Assembly (NCBI RefSeq): GCF_019097845.1
Contig: NZ_JAHRGM010000002.1
Coordinates: forward strand, 1-64,000
Reading direction: 5' to 3'
Source: Sphingobium sp. AS12
Lineage (GTDB): Bacteria; Pseudomonadota; Alphaproteobacteria; Sphingomonadales; Sphingomonadaceae
DNA length: 64,000 bases
Numbering within the stretch: the stretch's first letter is position 1; each line of letters begins with the position of its first letter. Of the stretch, positions 59,845-64,000 are shown one piece after another. The translations under genes were made by a program, and so were the position numbers. The notes beneath the pieces were generated by a model. The model made no database searches, was not told the DNA's origin, and was given only the letters and a program-made list of their open reading frames with translations.

Positions 59845-60510
59845 TCAGCGCGCGGCGGGGGGCAATGCGGCCTGGAGCTTGCCCCAGTCCGATCCGGCGA
59901 CCAAAGTGCCGTTGATGGTGAAGCCGGGGGTGCCGCTGATCTTCACCTTGTTCCACGCTTCGTCCGTCATCGCCATGATCTGCTTCATCGCCATGGGGCT
60001 GGCGATGCAGGCGTTAAGCTGGGCGGGGGTATAGCCACGCTTGGCCATCAGCGTGTAGAGGCCGGTTTTCTGGCCGATATCGCGCAGCGCCGCGATCTGG
60101 TCGGTCGGCTTGGTGGCGTCGCGGTCATAGGATTGGAGCTGTTCCATCCAGGCGTCCTGATTGGCAAACAGTGCCTCATGATTGCCCATGAAGCGCGCCG
60201 GGCCGCCGCAGCGGGCGAGCAGGGCGGCGGTCAGGTCATATTTGTCGCGCACGGCGTTGCGTATTTCGACGCTGACCTTGCCGCCCTTCACATAATTGGC
60301 CTTGAGCGGGGCGCTCGCCTCGCCAACGAAATGGGCGCAATGGCTACAGGTGTAGCTGACATATTCGACCAGCTTGGTGGGCGCGGCGGGATTGCCCATG
60401 GCGTGGCCGCCGATGGCCGAGATGGTGACGCGGCTGACCCAGTTGGCGGCAGGCGCGGCCAGGACGGCGACGGGAAGGGCGAAGAGGGCGAGGGGGAGCA
60501 GTTTTTTCAT
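59845..60510 (-). CDS. DsbA-like thioredoxin-fold protein, second copy
   Basis: A 221-residue periplasmic homologue of the gene downstream. The signal peptide is KKLLPLALFALPVAVLAA, the active site CSHC is in KLVEYVSYTCSHCAHF, the helical insertion is ARCGGPARFMGNHEALFANQ, and the cis-Pro loop is ISGTPGFTINGTLVAG. It is not a lipoprotein, so the pair may split periplasmic-soluble and membrane-anchored roles. The ATG at 60510 follows the divergent/operon spacing without overlap. Confidence 0.88.
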   Translation of the reverse strand: MKKLLPLALFALPVAVLAAPAANWVSRVTISAIGGHAMGNPAAPTKLVEYVSYTCSHCAHFVGEASAPLKANYVKGGKVSVEIRNAVRDKYDLTAALLARCGGPARFMGNHEALFANQDAWMEQLQSYDRDATKPTDQIAALRDIGQKTGLYTLMAKRGYTPAQLNACIASPMAMKQIMAMTDEAWNKVKISGTPGFTINGTLVAGSDWGKLQAALPPAAR

Positions 60511-60555
60511 GAGACAGGTCCATTGAACGACTGGCCATGAACGCCAGCCGAATAT

Positions 60556-61098
60556 TCAGCCGATTTTGGGCAGGCCGCTGCTGTTGGCAAGCCCCTGCGC
60601 CAGCGATTCCAGCACGGTGCGCAATTCCGGGTCGCCAATGTCGCGCAGCGAATCGCCCAGTTCGACCGGAATGGGTTTGAGGTTGCGCGGCGGTGGGCGG
60701 CGTTCAGCGGGGGTCGGCATGATGTCTCCCTGCCGCATCGCAACTTTCGCCACGGCGGCATAGCCGAAAAAGCGGTTCACCCGTTCAATCAGGTCGGGCA
60801 ACATATGCTGCACCATTGGCGCATGGCCGCTCATGACTGTCAGTTGCAGCGTGCCGCCTGCCTTCTGCCCCACCGGGAAGCGGATCGATTCGGGCGCGGA
60901 AATGCTGGCATAATGGCTGCCGACGATTTCCGACCATCGGGTGACGATGCTCGATTGGACGAAGCCGAATTTGCGGAAGGCGGCGCGGCCGATGTCGGGC
61001 ATCAGGTCGGCGATTCGCCGCGATCCGCCGATGCGCGGGCGTTCCGCTGCTGGAATGGCGCGGCTTTTCACTTTAGGCGTCGGGGGGCGTTCCGTCAT
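60556..61098 (-). CDS. DciA-like DUF721 protein
   Basis: A 180-residue protein with the DUF721 domain (ADLMPDIGRAAFRKFGFVQSSIVTRWSEIVGSHYASISAPESI, then LQLTVMSGHAPMVQHMLPDLIERVNRFFG) and a Pro/Arg-rich tail. DUF721/DciA proteins help load the replicative helicase in bacteria lacking DnaC. I chose MTERPP at 61098; MVRPMTERPP at 61110 is in frame. It is divergent from mutY. Confidence 0.85.
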   Translation of the reverse strand: MTERPPTPKVKSRAIPAAERPRIGGSRRIADLMPDIGRAAFRKFGFVQSSIVTRWSEIVGSHYASISAPESIRFPVGQKAGGTLQLTVMSGHAPMVQHMLPDLIERVNRFFGYAAVAKVAMRQGDIMPTPAERRPPPRNLKPIPVELGDSLRDIGDPELRTVLESLAQGLANSSGLPKIG

Positions 61099-61142
61099 GG
61101 GTCGCACCATGGCATAGCGCCGCCATGCGCGTCGAGGGTGAC

Positions 61143-62207
61143 ATGACAAAGGACGGGGGAAAAATAGCAACGGACCTGCTGGCCCATTATGATGTCCATG
61201 CCCGGCGCCTGGCGTGGCGCGCGCTGCCCGGTGCCAATGCGGCCGATCCTTACCGGGTCTGGCTGTCCGAAGTCATGCTGCAACAGACGACGGTGGCGGC
61301 AGTCGGCCCCTATTTCGCGACATTCACTGCGCGCTGGCCCAGCGTCGAGGCGCTGGCGGCAGCGGCGGATGCCGATCTGATGGCGGCGTGGGCCGGGCTT
61401 GGCTATTATGCTCGCGCCCGCAACCTGCTCGCCTGCGCGCGGGCGGTGGTGCGCGACCATGGCGGGGTGTTCCCCGATACGGAGGAAGGGCTGCGCGCGT
61501 TGCCGGGGGTGGGTGCCTATACCGCCGCTGCGGTGGCCGCGATCGCCTTTGGGCGGCGCGCGGTGGTGGTGGACGCCAATGTAGAGCGCGTGGTGGCGCG
61601 CCTGTTTGCCATCGACACCCCGCTGCCTGCCGCCCGCCCGGCGATCCGTGCGGCGGCGGATGCGATCACGCCCGATGCGCGGGCGGGGGATTTTGCGCAG
61701 GCGATGATGGATCTGGGCGCGACCATCTGCACGTCGCGCAATCCGGCCTGCGGCATCTGCCCGCTGCGGAACGATTGCGCGGCGGTGCGGACGGCCGATC
61801 CTGCGGCCTATCCGGTCAAGGCGGCCAAGAAGGCGCGGCCCCACCGGACTGGTCATGGCTGGTGGATCGAGCGGGCGGACGGCCATGTCTGGCTGGTCCG
61901 TCGCCCGGACAAGGGATTGTTGGGCGGGATGCGCGCATTGCCCAGTTCCGACTGGAGCGCCGATCCCGACGCCACACCGCCCTTTGCCGCCGACTGGCGG
62001 ATGCTGGCCGAGCCGGTCGATCATGTTTTCACCCATTTCTCACTGGCGTTGGCCGTCCACACGACCCATGTGGGGGAGGATCATGCCCCGTCCGGTGCGG
62101 GCGAATGGTGGCCGGTCGCGCGCATTGCCGATGCGGGGCTGCCCACTTTATTTGCCCGCGCGGCGCAGGCGGTGTTGAAGGAGAAGGATGCGGATGCACG
62201 GCACTGA
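61143..62207 (+). CDS. mutY: A/G-specific adenine glycosylase
   Basis: A 354-residue DNA glycosylase removing A opposite 8-oxoG. It has the catalytic Glu in WLSEVMLQQTTV, the helix-hairpin-helix LPGVGAYTAAAVAAIAFG with VVDANVERV, the 4Fe-4S cysteines in ICTSRNPACGICPLRNDC and a C-terminal NUDIX-like 8-oxoG recognition part (WLVRRPDKGLLGGMRALP). The ATG at 61143 is preferred; MRVEGD at 61125 is also in frame. Its stop overlaps nudC by about 20 bp. Confidence 0.94.
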   Translation: MTKDGGKIATDLLAHYDVHARRLAWRALPGANAADPYRVWLSEVMLQQTTVAAVGPYFATFTARWPSVEALAAAADADLMAAWAGLGYYARARNLLACARAVVRDHGGVFPDTEEGLRALPGVGAYTAAAVAAIAFGRRAVVVDANVERVVARLFAIDTPLPAARPAIRAAADAITPDARAGDFAQAMMDLGATICTSRNPACGICPLRNDCAAVRTADPAAYPVKAAKKARPHRTGHGWWIERADGHVWLVRRPDKGLLGGMRALPSSDWSADPDATPPFAADWRMLAEPVDHVFTHFSLALAVHTTHVGEDHAPSGAGEWWPVARIADAGLPTLFARAAQAVLKEKDADARH

Positions 62208-63111
62208 CCCCCGGCTGGACGATCCGCCCGGCTTCGTCGGCGGCACGCTCGACCGCGTCGATCATATCCGCACCAACCCTGCACTGCTGGCGCAGACCTT
62301 CGCTGATCCGGCGGCGCGGCTGCTGGTGCTGGACGGGCTGGAGCCGGTGGAGGTTGATGGCGCGCTGGTGCTGGAGCCGATCGAGGCTGACGCGAGGGTC
62401 GAGGATCATGTGCTGCTGGGGCTAGATCCGGCGGGGCGGCCTATATTTGCTGAACTGCTGGTCGAGTTGACGAGTGGTTTCGGTGCGACACCGCGTAGCC
62501 GGGCGCTGGCAGGGCAGGTGTCGGCGCAGGAACTGGCGCTCTATGGCACGGCGCGCAGTCTGCTGCATTGGCATGTCCGCCACCGATTCTGTGCGGTGTG
62601 TGGGGGGAGGACTGGTCCGGTCAAGGCGGGCTGGGCGCGCCAGTGCGGGGCATGTCAGGCGGAACATTTCCCGCGCGTGGACCCGGTGTCGATCATGCTG
62701 GCGGAATATGAGGGCAAGGTGTTGCTGGGTCGTCAGCACGCCTGGCCACCGGGTCGCTATTCGGCGCTGGCGGGCTTTATCGAGCCGGGCGAGACGATCG
62801 AGGAAGCGGTCGCGCGCGAATTGTTCGAGGAAGCGGGCATCCGCGTCCATGACGTGCGCTATGTGATGAGCCAGCCATGGCCCTTCCCATCGTCGCTGAT
62901 GATCGCCTGTATCGCGCAGGCGACCGGCGACGCGCTGAGCCTGGACGCGACCGAGATTGAGGACGCTTTCTGGTGTGATGCCGATGGCGTGCGCGCGGCG
63001 ATGGCGGGGGAGCCGGACGCGCCCTTCATCGCGCCGCCGCGCATGGCGGTGGCCTGGCACCTGCTCGACCGCTGGCTGGCGGGCGTTGCCCCGCGCGAGC
63101 CAAGCGCGTAA
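62188..63111 (+). CDS. nudC: NADH pyrophosphatase
   Basis: A 307-residue Nudix hydrolase cleaving NADH and decapping NAD-RNA. It has the zinc ribbon FCAVCGGRTGPVKAGWARQCGAC, DPVSIMLAEYEGKVLLGRQ, the Nudix box GFIEPGETIEEAVARELFEEAGI and the NADH-specific SQPWPFPSSLM. The start follows GGAGAAGG inside the end of mutY, an overlap suggesting coupling. Confidence 0.95.
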   Translation: MRMHGTDPRLDDPPGFVGGTLDRVDHIRTNPALLAQTFADPAARLLVLDGLEPVEVDGALVLEPIEADARVEDHVLLGLDPAGRPIFAELLVELTSGFGATPRSRALAGQVSAQELALYGTARSLLHWHVRHRFCAVCGGRTGPVKAGWARQCGACQAEHFPRVDPVSIMLAEYEGKVLLGRQHAWPPGRYSALAGFIEPGETIEEAVARELFEEAGIRVHDVRYVMSQPWPFPSSLMIACIAQATGDALSLDATEIEDAFWCDADGVRAAMAGEPDAPFIAPPRMAVAWHLLDRWLAGVAPREPSA

Positions 63112-63153
63112 GGCCGGTCACTCCATATATCGTTTCGGGAATAGCTTGCCTCC

Positions 63154-64000
63154 ATGCTCAGCCTAGAAGAAGCCCAGTCGCGCGCGCAGGATCTGGTGAG
63201 CGCCGCGCGCAAGGCGGGAGCGGATGCAGCCGACGCCATTTATGCCTGCAACGCATCAACCAACGTATCGGTGCGGCTGGGGGCGCTGGAGGATGTCGAA
63301 CGGTCCGAGGGCGAGGAAATCGGCCTGCGCGTGTTCATCGGGAACCGGTCGGCCAGCATTTCCGCGTCCGACATGAATCCCGCGACGCTTGGGACGTTGG
63401 TTGATCGCGCAGTGGCGATGGCGCGCGAGGCACCTGAAGATCCCTATGCGGGCCTGGCCCCGCAGGACAGGCTGATGAAGAAGCGCCCGCCAGCGCTGGA
63501 CCTGACCGACAGCGAGGAGCCGGAACCCGCCGCGCTCCGCGAACGCGCGCTGGTGGCTGAGGAGGCTGCGCGCGCCGTGCCGGGCATCACCAACAGCGAA
63601 GGCGGCGGCGCGTCGAGCGGGCGCAGCCAGGTGGCGTTGGCGACCAGCCATGGCTTTGCCGGTGCCTACGGCGCGACCAGCCACTCGACCTGGGCCAGCG
63701 TATTGGCAGGCAGCGGCGCAGACATGCAGCGCGACTATGCCAGCCATAATGTGCGCCATCTGGAGGATCTGGACGATGCCGAGGCGATCGGCGTGCGGGC
63801 GGGCCAGCGGGCAGTGGCGCGGCTGAAACCGGTCAAGGTCGATAGCGGGGTCATGCCGGTGATTTTTGATCCGCGCATCGGCTCCAGCCTGTTGGGGCAT
63901 CTGATTGGTGGCATGGTCGGCCCAGCGATTGCGCGGCGGTCGAGCTTCCTGCTCGAATCGCTGGGCGAGGCGCTGTTTGACGCGGGCGTGACCATCATCG
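63154..64000 (+). CDS. pmbA: PmbA/TldE-type metalloprotease-associated protein, 5' part (cut by window edge)
   Basis: 282 codons are visible of a normally approximately 450-residue protein; the frame is open to the end of the window. The N-terminus is MLSLEEAQSRAQDLVSAARKAG. SVRLGALEDVERSEGEEIGLRVFIGNRSASISASD is the TldD/PmbA signature, and RSQVALATSHGFAGAYGATSHS follows. PmbA/TldE partners TldD in proteolytic processing, for example of leader peptides and CcdA. The ATG at 63154 is 43 bp after nudC. Confidence 0.92.
   Translation, partial: MLSLEEAQSRAQDLVSAARKAGADAADAIYACNASTNVSVRLGALEDVERSEGEEIGLRVFIGNRSASISASDMNPATLGTLVDRAVAMAREAPEDPYAGLAPQDRLMKKRPPALDLTDSEEPEPAALRERALVAEEAARAVPGITNSEGGGASSGRSQVALATSHGFAGAYGATSHSTWASVLAGSGADMQRDYASHNVRHLEDLDDAEAIGVRAGQRAVARLKPVKVDSGVMPVIFDPRIGSSLLGHLIGGMVGPAIARRSSFLLESLGEALFDAGVTII

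Noticed and set aside
1..64000. CRISPR array or rRNA genes
   Set aside because: No regularly spaced repeats and no rRNA-like sequence were seen.

Overview
The window comes from a GC-rich alphaproteobacterium, most probably a sphingomonad (Sphingomonadales). The evidence is the codon and GC style, the chromosomal gene set (ruvAB, smc, gshA, a B3 metallo-beta-lactamase, a DUF1345 protein, tandem DsbA-like proteins) and a FecI/FecR/TonB receptor/lasso-isopeptidase cluster typical of that order. Positions 1 to about 38270 are one end of an integrative and conjugative element (ICE). Positions 38270-64000 are ordinary chromosome. The junction is the 3' end of a tRNA-Leu(CAG) gene, next to a P4-type tyrosine integrase. 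The other end of the ICE is not in the window; the left edge runs into an IS3-family element.

ICE layout, left to right: exonuclease III homologue; relaxase; small conserved protein; lytic transglycosylase; TraF peptidase; RdfS-like excisionase; DUF736; HU-like protein (opposite strand); ParB-like; DUF2958; ArdC-like antirestriction protein; a group II intron with an RT/maturase/HNH protein; a quorum-sensing control module; a sigma/anti-sigma/TonB receptor/isopeptidase cargo; traG; the trbBCDEJLFGI pilus operon; a phosphatase; the integrase. The control module resembles the one known from the Mesorhizobium symbiosis island ICEMlSym(R7A): LuxR/LuxI (TraR/TraI), a DUF6499+DUF2285 activator split over two overlapping frames (FseA, joined there by programmed +1 frameshifting), a DUF2285-type antiactivator (QseM) and a divergent XRE repressor (QseC). 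The frame junction here is a UUU-C site whose +1 slip restores a continuous 240-residue protein. A phytanoyl-CoA-dioxygenase-type gene lies between traI and fseA.

The cargo next to luxR (ECF sigma factor, FecR, STN-type TonB receptor, S9-family lasso-peptide isopeptidase) has no lasso biosynthesis genes, so it looks like an orphan uptake-and-linearisation system. A bipartite motif, GCGTTACC(A/C) then 16-17 nt then TGTC, occurs twice upstream of the sigma gene, once upstream of the TonB receptor, once divergently toward luxR, and in a slightly altered form upstream of the distant HU gene. If it is the promoter of this ECF sigma factor, it links peptide sensing to ICE transfer control.

The chromosomal half holds housekeeping and metabolic genes in short overlapping units: hydrolase-TPR, gloA-gloB, fadD-MBL, ruvAB, ubiA-PLD, brnTA with a palindromic operator, smc, two DsbA-like genes, a DciA/DUF721 gene, mutY-nudC, and a pmbA gene cut by the right edge.
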